Assembly (NCBI GenBank): GCA_040403075.1
Contig: JBBALJ010000016.1
Location: 1-44,707, forward strand
Direction: 5' to 3'
Origin: RGVD01 sp040403075
Lineage (GTDB): Bacteria; Bacteroidota; Bacteroidia; UKL13-3
DNA: 44,707 nt
Below the pieces are notes generated by a model. The model ran no database searches. It worked only from the letters and a program-made list of their open reading frames with translations, and was not told where the DNA came from. Position 1 is the stretch's first letter, and the number at the start of each line of letters is the position of its first letter. Shown here piece by piece: positions 1-7,769 of this stretch. The translations under genes were made by a program, and so were the position numbers.

Positions 1-73
1 TTTCTAATACCTTTATGGCTTCATTCTGAACATCTACAAATGTTCGAAGTGGTTTATCAGTGGTGTTTTCCAT
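1..73 (-). CDS. DUF59/SufT-like Fe-S assembly protein (partial)
   Basis: Only the first 24 codons are present; the gene continues beyond the left edge. The reading frame starts at an ATG (71-73 on the complement) and begins MENTTDKPLRTF, with an amphipathic stretch ending NEAIKVLE. It follows sufE on the same strand, which is where Bacteroidota SUF operons usually carry the DUF59 (MIP18/PaaD-like) protein thought to help deliver Fe-S clusters. The assignment rests mostly on position, because the diagnostic DPE motif would lie outside the window. Confidence 0.55.
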   Translation of the reverse strand, partial: MENTTDKPLRTFVDVQNEAIKVLE

Positions 74-90
74 TTTTTTTATTTATTTTA

Positions 91-115
91 AGACGTATAA
101 TTATACGTCTTTACT
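91..115. repeat. Palindromic repeat, agacgta...tacgtct family
   Basis: Positions 91-110 are a perfect 20-bp palindrome followed by tttact. It fills most of the 37-bp gap between the sufE stop and the start of the next gene. Two closely related 25-bp units occur at 42529-42583, upstream of aconitase. The family looks like a dispersed REP-type hairpin and could act as an mRNA processing or attenuation structure; function is not shown. Confidence 0.7.
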
Positions 116-539
116 GACTTGTTTTGTATGCCAAGGCATACATCTTAATTTGTTTAATCATGCTTGTAAATCCATTGCTTCTTTGGCTTCCAATCATTCG
201 ACTCATGCCAATTTTTTCAATGAAAAACAATTCGCTGTTCAAAATATCTTCGGGTGTTTGGCCGCTCCATATTTCAACCAAAAGAGATACCAAACCTTTT
301 GTGATTTCAGTATTGCTATCTGCTTCAAAATACACTTTACCTTCCACAAAACTTGGAAACAACCAAACCTTACTCTGACAGCCTTTAACAATATACTCTT
401 CCGTTTTATACTCTTCAGGCATAGCAGGTAATTTCTTACCTAAATCCATCAGGTAAAACAAGATGCTTTCCATATCATCTTCGAATAAATCAAAGTTTGT
501 TATTATTTCTTCCTGTATATCCTCAATACTCTTTCTCAT
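111..539 (-). CDS. sufE: SufE, sulfur-acceptor protein of the SUF system
   Basis: SufE takes persulfide sulfur from SufS and stimulates its desulfurase activity. The protein is 142 residues, a normal SufE length. It contains the conserved GCQSKVW motif with the acceptor cysteine and the late segment MSRMIGSQRSNGF. An upstream in-frame ATG at 566 adds nine residues read out of the flanking inverted repeat, so the start at 539 (MRKSIEDIQEE) is preferred. It sits between sufS and the DUF59 gene and is probably co-transcribed with them. Confidence 0.9.
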   Translation of the reverse strand: MRKSIEDIQEEIITNFDLFEDDMESILFYLMDLGKKLPAMPEEYKTEEYIVKGCQSKVWLFPSFVEGKVYFEADSNTEITKGLVSLLVEIWSGQTPEDILNSELFFIEKIGMSRMIGSQRSNGFTSMIKQIKMYALAYKTSQ

Positions 540-552
540 ATTATTGTTTTTT

Positions 553-613
553 GCCACAGATTTCATTGATTACACAAATTAATTTCATCAGTGCAATCTG
601 TGAAATCTGTGGC
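553..613. repeat. Inverted-repeat spacer between sufS and sufE
   Basis: A perfect 13-bp inverted repeat, gccacagatttca (553-565) and tgaaatctgtggc (601-613), encloses a 35-bp loop. The outer end overlaps the sufS stop codon. Related sequences lie in the sufD/sufC and sufC/sufB gaps. Such cacagatttcacagat repeats look like dispersed Bacteroidota intergenic elements; here the RNA could fold into a hairpin separating sufS from sufE. Confidence 0.75.
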
Positions 614-1887
614 TATTTCTTTACTAACTTACTAACTGCCTCAATAAAAAAATCAATCTCTTCTTTGGTGTTATAAACAGAAAATGATGCTCTCACTGTA
701 CCATCCAATCCCAAGCGATTCATCAAAGGTTGTGTGCAATGGTGGCCTGTTCTTACCGCAATACCTCTTGCATCCAACATCATGCCTACATCAAAATGGT
801 GCATACCTTCGATAATGAATGATTGAACGGATACTTTTTCTTTGGCTGTACCGATTAATATAATTGGTTTTTGTGGAAACGCATAATTATGTGTCTCGAA
901 TCCGCTCGACATGACACCAGTTTCATTCAATGTCAACAAGCCATTTACCAAATAATGCAATAACTCATTTTCGTGATTACGGATATTTTCTTTACCTAAT
1001 TCGTTAACAAAATCTAGGGCGTATTTGAAGGCGATTACATCTCCAATATTTGGGGTTCCTGCTTCAAATTTGTATGGGATGTCATTATAAGTTGTTCGTT
1101 CAAAACTCACTTCTTTTATCATCTCCCCTCCTCCTTGATAAGGCGGCATGGCTTCTAACAATTCTCGCTTACCATAAAGTACCCCCACACCCGTTGGGCC
1201 ATATAATTTATGTGATGAAATCGAAAGAAAATCACAATCCAATGATTGCACATCCACATCCAAATGCGAGCATGCTTGGGCACCATCCAATAGAACCTTT
1301 GCTCCTACAGCATGGGCTTTTTCAATAATTTCTTTAACAGGGTTAATTGTTCCCAAAGCATTGCTCACCCATATACAAGCCACCATTTTGGTTCTTGGTG
1401 ATAATAACTTCTCGTATTCATCCATCAACAATTCACCTACATCGTTTATTGGAATCACTTTCAGAAAAGCACCTTTCTCTTCACAAATCATTTGCCAAGG
1501 CACAATATTGCTATGGTGCTCCATACTGGTTATGATAACTTCATCTCCTGCTTGTAGAAATTTTCTGCCCCAGGTTTGAGCTACTAGATTGATGCTTTCA
1601 GTTACTCCTTTCGTAAAAATACATTCTTCAACTTCTCTAGCATTGATAAAGGCTTGAATGGTTTTACGAGTATCTTCAAACATTTCGGTAGAACGAGCAG
1701 CTAATGTATGCGCAGCACGGTGAATGTTTGAATTATCTTTGGTATAATAGGTATTTAAAGCCTCAATAACGGATAGAGGCTTTTGGGTGGTGGCAGCATT
1801 GTCAAAATATACCAATGGCTTTCCATTCACTTTCTGATGAAGGATAGGGAATTGCCCTCTGATTGATAGTATATCTATTTTTGACAT
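613..1887 (-). CDS. sufS: SufS cysteine desulfurase
   Basis: This PLP-dependent group II cysteine desulfurase removes sulfur from L-cysteine and passes it through SufE to the SufBCD scaffold. It is 424 residues. The PLP lysine is K227 in SSHKLYGPTGVG, the catalytic cysteine is C384 in RTGHHCTQPLM, and cofactor-binding residues are seen in MEHHSN (about 122-127) and DGAQ (201-204). The family signature FDNAATTQKP is at 28-37. The gene follows the broken GxxExxY gene and precedes sufE. The 97-bp gap upstream is filled by a dispersed repeat. Confidence 0.96.
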   Translation of the reverse strand: MSKIDILSIRGQFPILHQKVNGKPLVYFDNAATTQKPLSVIEALNTYYTKDNSNIHRAAHTLAARSTEMFEDTRKTIQAFINAREVEECIFTKGVTESINLVAQTWGRKFLQAGDEVIITSMEHHSNIVPWQMICEEKGAFLKVIPINDVGELLMDEYEKLLSPRTKMVACIWVSNALGTINPVKEIIEKAHAVGAKVLLDGAQACSHLDVDVQSLDCDFLSISSHKLYGPTGVGVLYGKRELLEAMPPYQGGGEMIKEVSFERTTYNDIPYKFEAGTPNIGDVIAFKYALDFVNELGKENIRNHENELLHYLVNGLLTLNETGVMSSGFETHNYAFPQKPIILIGTAKEKVSVQSFIIEGMHHFDVGMMLDARGIAVRTGHHCTQPLMNRLGLDGTVRASFSVYNTKEEIDFFIEAVSKLVKK

Positions 1888-1892
1888 ATTTT

Positions 1893-1986
1893 ATTTTTTA
1901 CCGCTAAGTTCGCTAAGGGTTTTAGCAAAGTTCGCTAAGTTCTCTCTTCGTGTTCTTTGCTTATTTTCTTTGTGTTCTTTGCGGTT
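1893..1986. repeat. Dispersed intergenic repeat (accgctaag type)
   Basis: The spacer between sufS and the upstream pseudogene is built from repeated ttcgctaag and ttctttg words. It begins taccgctaagttcgctaagg and ends tgttctttgcggttaa, so the outer parts (accgc...gcggt) are complementary. It has the look of a dispersed non-coding Bacteroidota element; no ORF or promoter was seen in it. Confidence 0.55.
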
Positions 1987-2391
1987 AATCTTCAAGTCTA
2001 TTGACAATGCGTTTAAGTCCATTTTTCATAAGAGTAACATTAAAGTTAATCAATAACCCAAGTCTAAAATCACCAATTTTTAAATAAGTTAAAGTTTGAG
2101 CTAAATCTATGTCATTCAATGCTTCTTTTGATTTTATTTCAATAACTAGTCTTCTTTCAACCAATAAATCTATTTTATATCCAACATCAAGTTTTACCTC
2201 TTCATATATTAGTGGCATTGGCTTTTCCTTTTCTACAAATAATCCAGCCTTTAATAATTCATAATACAAACACTCTTTATAAGCAGATTCAAGTAACCCA
2301 GGACCTAATGCTTTATGAACTTTAATTGAACAACCTATTACTCAGGTTGCAACTTCTTCAATATTTAAATTATTGTCATTCAAATCAGTGA
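1985..2391 (-). pseudogene. GxxExxY (PDDEXK_3) protein, inactivated
   Basis: Reading the complement from just after the sufD stop gives a protein that matches the GxxExxY family along its length: GPGLLESAYKECLYYELL, then YKIDLLVERRLVIEIKS with nuclease-like D and E-x-K residues, ending RIVNRLED. The frame is broken by a TGA at 2342-2344, directly before VIGCSIKVHKALG, and no ATG exists at the expected start (an ATC stands there). The open remainder is 94 codons and could start only at a TTG. The family has a PDDEXK-like fold of unknown role. It appears to be a decayed insertion inside the SUF operon. Confidence 0.75.
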
Positions 2392-3678
2392 TTAAAGTTT
2401 TTCTTCAATTAATTGTTCCAATAAACCTACCAATTCTGGTATTTTTATCTTTTCTGCAATATCGTCAGCAAATGCATTTAACAGCATTTTTCTAGCCACA
2501 TCTTCGGGAATACCTCTGCTTCTTAAATAAAACATAGGCTCTTCATCAAGCTGACCTACAGTGGCACCATGGGTACATTTTACATCATCTGCAAAAATCT
2601 CCAACTGAGGCTTTGTGTTTATCGTAGCTTCTGGATCTAACAATATATTTTGGTTTCTTTGGTATGCATTGGTTTTTTGTGCATCTAAATGAACCATAAT
2701 TTTACCATTAAACACTGCCGTTGACTTATCTTTCATGATGCCTTTATACAATTCATTGCTTTGGCAATTAGGCATCGCATGATCAACTCGGGTATGGTTA
2801 TCTAAATGGTTTGAACCTTCTGTAATATATAAACCATATAAAAGCGTGTCGCAATTTTTGCCATTCATGTAGAAATGCAAATTGTTACGAACCATTGTCC
2901 CATCAAGGGTTAAGGTTACTTGATTGATATTGGTATTAGCCTCTTGAAAAATTTGTGTATAGTTGTTTTGGTAACTTTCACCCGTTTGTTGCTGAATTTT
3001 ATAATGTTCTAAATGGGCATTTTCATCCACATAAATTTCATTCACTACATTGATGAAAGATGCATTAGTTCCAACAGAAATATACGATTCAACTATGCAA
3101 GCTTCAGCATTTTTTTCTAATACTACCAGGTTACGAGGCTGGCTCAATACATTGATATCAGTTGAGTCCACCACATTCATAATGATGATTGGATTTTCAA
3201 CTTTCTTGTTTGAAGGCACATAAACGAAAGCTCCATCACTCATCAAAGCCGTATTCATGGCGTTCAATGATTCGTTTTCAATCTTTGCGTATTTAGCAAA
3301 ATGAGCATCAAAAACATGAGCATTTTCTTTTCTAGCTTTTGCCAAATTAGAAATTACAATAGCATTGTCCTTCTCAATAATATTTGACAATTCTGGATTG
3401 AAGCTGCCATTCACAAATACCAATTTATTGGCTTTAATGGTATTAAAAACACTATCAACTAACAGTTTTTTTACATTAGCAGATGATACACAAGTGCTTT
3501 TGAAATTTTTATCGAAAATGCTTTTGAGGTTCGTGTATTTCCACTCCTCATTTTTTATAGTAGGAAAACCATTCTTATCAAATTCTGCAAATGCCTTTTC
3601 TCTCAATAGAAAGAATGCACTTTCTTCAGATTGGTTTTTATACTGATTGTATTCTGATTTAATATTTTCTAACAACAT
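2392..3678 (-). CDS. sufD: SufD, SufBCD scaffold subunit
   Basis: SufD pairs with SufB and the SufC ATPase to build Fe-S clusters. The protein is 428 residues from the ATG at 3678 (MLLENIKSEYN). A longer in-frame start at 3708 would add residues translated from the flanking repeat and is rejected. The C-terminal core has the conserved KCTHGATVGQLDEE segment with H370, equivalent to the functional histidine of E. coli SufD, followed by YLRSRGI. The N-terminal half is less conserved, as usual for SufD. It is followed directly by the pseudogene at 1985-2391. Confidence 0.94.
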   Translation of the reverse strand: MLLENIKSEYNQYKNQSEESAFFLLREKAFAEFDKNGFPTIKNEEWKYTNLKSIFDKNFKSTCVSSANVKKLLVDSVFNTIKANKLVFVNGSFNPELSNIIEKDNAIVISNLAKARKENAHVFDAHFAKYAKIENESLNAMNTALMSDGAFVYVPSNKKVENPIIIMNVVDSTDINVLSQPRNLVVLEKNAEACIVESYISVGTNASFINVVNEIYVDENAHLEHYKIQQQTGESYQNNYTQIFQEANTNINQVTLTLDGTMVRNNLHFYMNGKNCDTLLYGLYITEGSNHLDNHTRVDHAMPNCQSNELYKGIMKDKSTAVFNGKIMVHLDAQKTNAYQRNQNILLDPEATINTKPQLEIFADDVKCTHGATVGQLDEEPMFYLRSRGIPEDVARKMLLNAFADDIAEKIKIPELVGLLEQLIEEKL

Positions 3679-3692
3679 GTATTTCTTTTTTT

Positions 3693-3751
3693 GCCACAGA
3701 TTACACAAATTTCACTAATTCTTTTTCCGAGTAATCAGTGCAATCTTTGGC
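3693..3751. repeat. Inverted-repeat spacer between sufC and sufD
   Basis: gccacagatt (3693-3702) pairs with aatctttggc (3742-3751) with one mismatch. It is the same element type as at 553-613 and occupies nearly the whole sufC-sufD gap. Confidence 0.6.
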
Positions 3752-3759
3752 TATATTAT

Positions 3760-4518
3760 TTAAGCATTAGCCTCTACTTCTGCTTTAATCCAATCATATC
3801 CTTTTAACTCTAACTCTTTGGCTAGACTGGCATCTCCACTTTTCACAATTCTTCCTTTATACAATACATGCACAAAATCAGGAACGATATAATCCAACAA
3901 TCTTTGGTAGTGGGTAATAACAATATAGGCATTGTCTTTACTGCGCAATTTGTTTACACCCTCAGAAACCAATCTTAAAGCATCTATATCCAAACCTGAA
4001 TCCGTCTCATCCAAAATAGATAATTTAGGTTCAAGCATAGCCATTTGGAAAATCTCATTACGCTTTTTCTCACCACCACTAAAACCTTCGTTCAATGAGC
4101 GTGAAGTTAATGATTTATCCATTTCAACAAATTCCATTTTCTGACGCATCAATTTCAAGAAATCAGTTGCCTCCATGGGCTCTAAACCTTGGTATTTACG
4201 TTTTTCATTCACTGCAGTTTTTAAGAAATTGGTAGTACTTACCCCTGGAATTTCAATTGGGTATTGAAAAGCCAAAAACACACCTTCACGGGCTCTGTCT
4301 TCTGCCGACATGTCTAATAGGTCTTTACCATCAAGGGTCACAGAGCCTTCAGTCACATCATAGTCCGCACGACCAGCCAGCACAGCACTTAATGTACTTT
4401 TGCCTGCACCGTTGGGTCCCATAATCGCATGCACCTCACCTGCTTTTACCTCAAGGTTAATTCCGTTCAGAATTTTCTTACCTTCTATTTCTGCCTTTAT
4501 ATTTTTTATTGATAACAT
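3760..4518 (-). CDS. sufC: SufC, Fe-S assembly ATPase
   Basis: This ABC-type soluble ATPase drives conformational change in the SufB-SufD scaffold. It is 252 residues. Walker A is GPNGAGKS (34-41), the signature is SGGEK (147-151), Walker B is LSILDE (166-171), and the switch histidine lies in VITHYQRLL. It has no membrane segments, consistent with SufC rather than a transporter. It is located between sufB and sufD, the usual order. Confidence 0.97.
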   Translation of the reverse strand: MLSIKNIKAEIEGKKILNGINLEVKAGEVHAIMGPNGAGKSTLSAVLAGRADYDVTEGSVTLDGKDLLDMSAEDRAREGVFLAFQYPIEIPGVSTTNFLKTAVNEKRKYQGLEPMEATDFLKLMRQKMEFVEMDKSLTSRSLNEGFSGGEKKRNEIFQMAMLEPKLSILDETDSGLDIDALRLVSEGVNKLRSKDNAYIVITHYQRLLDYIVPDFVHVLYKGRIVKSGDASLAKELELKGYDWIKAEVEANA

Positions 4519-4533
4519 TTCGCTTTATTTTTT

Positions 4534-4580
4534 GCCACAGATTTCACAGATGACACTGATTATTTTTTAATCTATTGCTA
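4534..4580. repeat. Degenerate SUF-type spacer repeat between sufB and sufC
   Basis: It contains gccacagatttcacagatg followed by aatctattgct, a weaker match to its inverted partner than in the two sister copies at 553-613 and 3693-3751. Confidence 0.5.
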
Positions 4581-4587
4581 TATTTTT

Positions 4588-6039
4588 TTAACCTACGCTT
4601 CCCTCTAAACTTACTGCCAATAGCTTCTGCGCTTCTACCGCAAATTCCATGGGTAATTGGTTTAATACCTCTTTACAAAAACCATTTACAATAAGTCCAA
4701 TTGCTTCTTCTGTTCCAATGCCTCTTTGGTTACAATAAAACAATTGATCTTCTCCAATTTTCGAAGTACTTGCTTCATGCTCCACTTGTGAAGTGTTGTT
4801 ATTTACCTCGATATATGGAAAAGTATGAGCACCACTTCTATCCCCGATTAACATACTGTCGCACTGCGTGTGATTCCTAGATTTTTCAGCCCTCTTGTTT
4901 ACTTTCACCAAACCTCTGTATGAGTTGTGTGACTTACCAGCCGATATACCTTTGCTCACAATTCTGCTTTTGGTATGCTTACCGATATGCACCATTTTAG
5001 TTCCAGTATCAGCTAATTGATGGTTGTTGGTAACTGCCACAGAGAAGAATTCACCAGTTGAATAATCACCTTTTAAAATGCAGCTAGGGTATTTCCATGT
5101 AATGGCCGAACCTGTCTCCACCTGTGTCCAACTAATTTTAGAATGAACACCTTCGCACATTCCTCGTTTGGTAACAAAATTATAGATTCCGCCCTTGCCT
5201 TCTTTATCTCCTGGATACCAGTTTTGAACTGTTGAATATTTGATTTCAGCATGGTCATGTGTTACCAATTCAACCACTGCCGCATGAAGTTGGTTTTCGT
5301 CACGCATAGGTGCAGTGCAACCTTCAAGGTAACTAACATAACTATTATCATCTGCAATGATTAGGGTACGCTCAAACTGACCTGTATTTTCAGCGTTAAT
5401 ACGAAAATAGGTTGAAAGCTCCATTGGGCAACGAACACCTTTTGGAATATATACAAAACTACCATCACTAAACACAGCTGAATTTAAAGCTGCATAGTAA
5501 TTATCGGTAGCTGGAACTACTGAGCCTAAATATTTTTTAACAAGTTCAGGATGTTCATGCACAGCTTCGCTGATAGCACAAAAGATAACCCCTTTTTCTT
5601 TTAATTGTTCTTTAAAAGTGGTGGCAATCGACACTGAATCAAACACCGCATCAACAGCAACGCCCGTTAAACGCTTTTGTTCTGTTAAGCTAATGCCAAG
5701 CTTTTCGAAGGTTTTTAGTAATTCAGGATCAACCTGATCAAGACTATCTAATGTTATTTTTTGCTTTGGGGCAGCATAAAATATGATATCCTGATAGTTA
5801 ACTTTGGGGTAGCTGAAATTTTGCCATGTAGGCTCTTTTAAAGTTAACCAATAACGATAAGCTTTAAGCCTCCATTCTAACAACCATTCGGGTTCGTTTT
5901 TTTTAGCCGAGATAAATCTAACGATCTCTTCGCTCAAACCCATAGGTGCAGTCTCCATTTCAATATCGGTGCTAAAACCGTATTTGTAATCTTGACTTAT
6001 AACCTCGTCAATTATATCTACTTCTTGATTTTCAGACAT
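4588..6039 (-). CDS. sufB: SufB, SufBCD scaffold subunit
   Basis: SufB is the core scaffold on which sulfur and iron combine. The protein is 483 residues. C241 in EGCTAP and C393 in QCDSML match the sulfur-transfer and cluster cysteines of E. coli SufB (C254, C405), and E422 in EHEAS matches E434. It is the first gene of the minus-strand SUF operon. A TAnnTTTG-type -7 box lies about 30 nt upstream (6069-6076) inside an 8-bp inverted repeat. All catalytic residues are intact. Confidence 0.97.
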   Translation of the reverse strand: MSENQEVDIIDEVISQDYKYGFSTDIEMETAPMGLSEEIVRFISAKKNEPEWLLEWRLKAYRYWLTLKEPTWQNFSYPKVNYQDIIFYAAPKQKITLDSLDQVDPELLKTFEKLGISLTEQKRLTGVAVDAVFDSVSIATTFKEQLKEKGVIFCAISEAVHEHPELVKKYLGSVVPATDNYYAALNSAVFSDGSFVYIPKGVRCPMELSTYFRINAENTGQFERTLIIADDNSYVSYLEGCTAPMRDENQLHAAVVELVTHDHAEIKYSTVQNWYPGDKEGKGGIYNFVTKRGMCEGVHSKISWTQVETGSAITWKYPSCILKGDYSTGEFFSVAVTNNHQLADTGTKMVHIGKHTKSRIVSKGISAGKSHNSYRGLVKVNKRAEKSRNHTQCDSMLIGDRSGAHTFPYIEVNNNTSQVEHEASTSKIGEDQLFYCNQRGIGTEEAIGLIVNGFCKEVLNQLPMEFAVEAQKLLAVSLEGSVG

Positions 6040-6626
6040 TTTAGTAAATCTTTTTTAGACTTAGCCTACAAAAATAAATTATTATCTGTAATTAGTCTAA
6101 ATAAAAGACAAAAAATCTTATCAAAGTGTTTTGCAGAAACTTAAACTATTTTCAAAAGGTAAGGATTGATGGTAAAAAATAACGAATAAAAACCTATCCC
6201 AATCAATTCAAATTGGTTTAATTGTTCTGGCGTATTATACCAGTTCTACTAACAAAAAACAATCGCATATACCTATTAATTACTTCTGAAATTATATTGA
6301 TTCGATTTTGGAGATGAACGAAGTATGGAAAAAACAGGTAGACACAATTTGTGTTGAAATAACCATTGATTCAGTAAATACCAACTAGGACACCGCTATT
6401 TTAAGCTTTCACGACAAAAAAGAAATTAGCATATCATAGGTGAACCCTAATGCTAAAAAATTCATCAATGAATATTGCATAAAAGTCGAAGAGTGAAACT
6501 TCATTTACAAAACTTAAGTTGTTAGTTAAAATTAGGCCTCAGAAATTTCGACTTTGAAAATTATACAAAAACAAATCCTTAGATTGAAATAATCATAGAT
6601 TTGTATTCTTTATAAAGTTACTTAAG
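6040..6626. other. 587-bp gap with a decayed small ORF
   Basis: Apart from the suf promoter region, the only structure seen is a plus-strand frame from an ATG at 6314 to a TGA at 6494. It reads MNEVWKKQVDTICVEI, continues after TAG stops at 6386 and 6437, and ends NPNAKKFINEYCIKVEE. The protein-like composition in all three segments suggests a dead 60-codon gene. A -7-like TAGATTTG at 6596-6603 could serve the next gene. The rest is AT-rich with no recognised feature. Confidence 0.35.
6054..6101 (-). promoter_or_regulatory. Candidate suf promoter with inverted repeat
   Basis: On the complement, TATTTTTG (6076-6069) fits the Bacteroidota -7 consensus TAnnTTTG. No TTG was found at the matching -33 distance. 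The half-sites tttagact (6054-6061) and agtctaaa (6094-6101) form an 8-bp inverted repeat that brackets the -7 box, which would suit an operator for a repressor responding to iron or cluster status. The operator idea is inference. Confidence 0.4.
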
Positions 6627-7013
6627 ATGAGAAAAACTTTTATTCATGGCCTATTAGCAGGTTCATTGGCAGGTATAGCTGGCATTGGATATAACTATCT
6701 TTATTGCCACATGCTTTCAGTTGATTTCTCTCAATTGGTCAACCCAAAAGCATTAATGATATCATGTATTTTGGGTACTTTATTAGCAGCATTTGGTCAC
6801 CATACATTTGAAATCGTTGTGAAAAAGAATGCAGATACTTGGTTTAACTTAATTTTTGTTATGCTTTCATTTCTCTCTTTCTTAGGTCCACTGCACACTC
6901 ATCTAGCTTCAAATATTCCTTCTCCAAGCTTATTTTTAGGACTTACAGTGCCTTAGCATCTGCTGCCAATTGTCTTTTGGCTTGCAACAAAACCTCTTTT
7001 TGATTCTAAATAA
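6627..7013 (+). pseudogene. Small membrane protein interrupted by an amber codon
   Basis: The open part (6627-6956, 109 residues) starts MRKTFIHGLLAGSLAGIAG and has about three hydrophobic segments. It stops at a TAG (6954-6956) just after FLGLTVP. The same frame continues HLLPIVFWLATKPLFDSK to a TAA at 7011-7013. That continuation resembles the normal end of a small Bacteroidota membrane-protein family that I recall as GLT-P-x-H...KPLF. The last membrane segment is therefore probably lost. The function of the family is unknown to me. A shortened but functional protein cannot be excluded. Confidence 0.6.
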
Positions 7014-7125
7014 AATATTAATCGTCTTTGCACTAATCAAGCAAGTAATTCTTATTATCTTGTAACAGGAGCCTTAGGCAAATGCTCAGTTTTGCTGCTC
7101 AATAATTTAGCAACAAAACATTATT

Positions 7126-7560
7126 ATGAAAAAAAGCAATTTACTTATTGCTGTAATCGTTTTTACAGCAATACTATCGGTTACAGTTCCATCATGTAAA
7201 AAAGGATCTGATGATCCTATTATTTCTTTAATATCAAGGGAAGATAGACTTACCAATACATGGACTTTGACAAGGTATGAGAAAAATGGAAGTACACAAG
7301 ATATGAGTGGTTCAACTTATATTTATACGATTAAAAACAACCATACGGCTACACGTACAATCGAAGGTAATATTTTTGGTTTCCCAACCAGAACAGTGAC
7401 AGACGGAACTTGGTCATTTAAGAATGACAACGAAGATGTGGTTATTATTTTAGGCTCTGATACTTCTCTTTATAACATCCAAAGACTGGCATCCAAGGAA
7501 CTATGGCTTAAGAAAACTGTAAACACAGATTCTTATGTGTATTATTTTAGCGGATTATAA
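7126..7560 (+). CDS. Lipocalin-like lipoprotein
   Basis: This 144-residue protein has a lipoprotein signal peptide ending TVPSC, so C24 would be lipidated. The mature part begins with a short acidic linker followed by LTNTWTLTRYEKNG and a series of predicted beta strands (YIYTIKNNHT, GTWSFKNDNEDVVII). This is the pattern of the lipocalin-like/DUF5004 lipoproteins common in Bacteroidota. Ligand and role are unknown. It stands alone between non-coding stretches. Confidence 0.6.
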   Translation: MKKSNLLIAVIVFTAILSVTVPSCKKGSDDPIISLISREDRLTNTWTLTRYEKNGSTQDMSGSTYIYTIKNNHTATRTIEGNIFGFPTRTVTDGTWSFKNDNEDVVIILGSDTSLYNIQRLASKELWLKKTVNTDSYVYYFSGL

Positions 7561-7769
7561 ATAATAATAAATTACAAGTTGAAAGCAATATCCTGCAATG
7601 GGAATAAGGCTTTCATGTATTTATCCAACAGTTGCGGTTGTATCGGTATTGATATGTTTATGACAAGGTTTGGCTTCGCAATGTTTTTTACATGAAGCAA
7701 TACAAATAGCTTATAAACAAAGGGCGATTAGGGTTTTGATGGTTTTATTTTTCATTACTTAGTTTTGAA

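Noticed and set aside
60..431. A 123-codon plus-strand frame over sufE
   Set aside because: It is antisense to a clear sufE and crosses a palindromic repeat.
6314..7013. Amber (TAG) recoding, since three in-frame TAG codons occur in neighbouring frames
   Set aside because: TAG is used as an ordinary stop nearby (for example sufS), large genes contain no internal TAG, and the affected frames look decayed.
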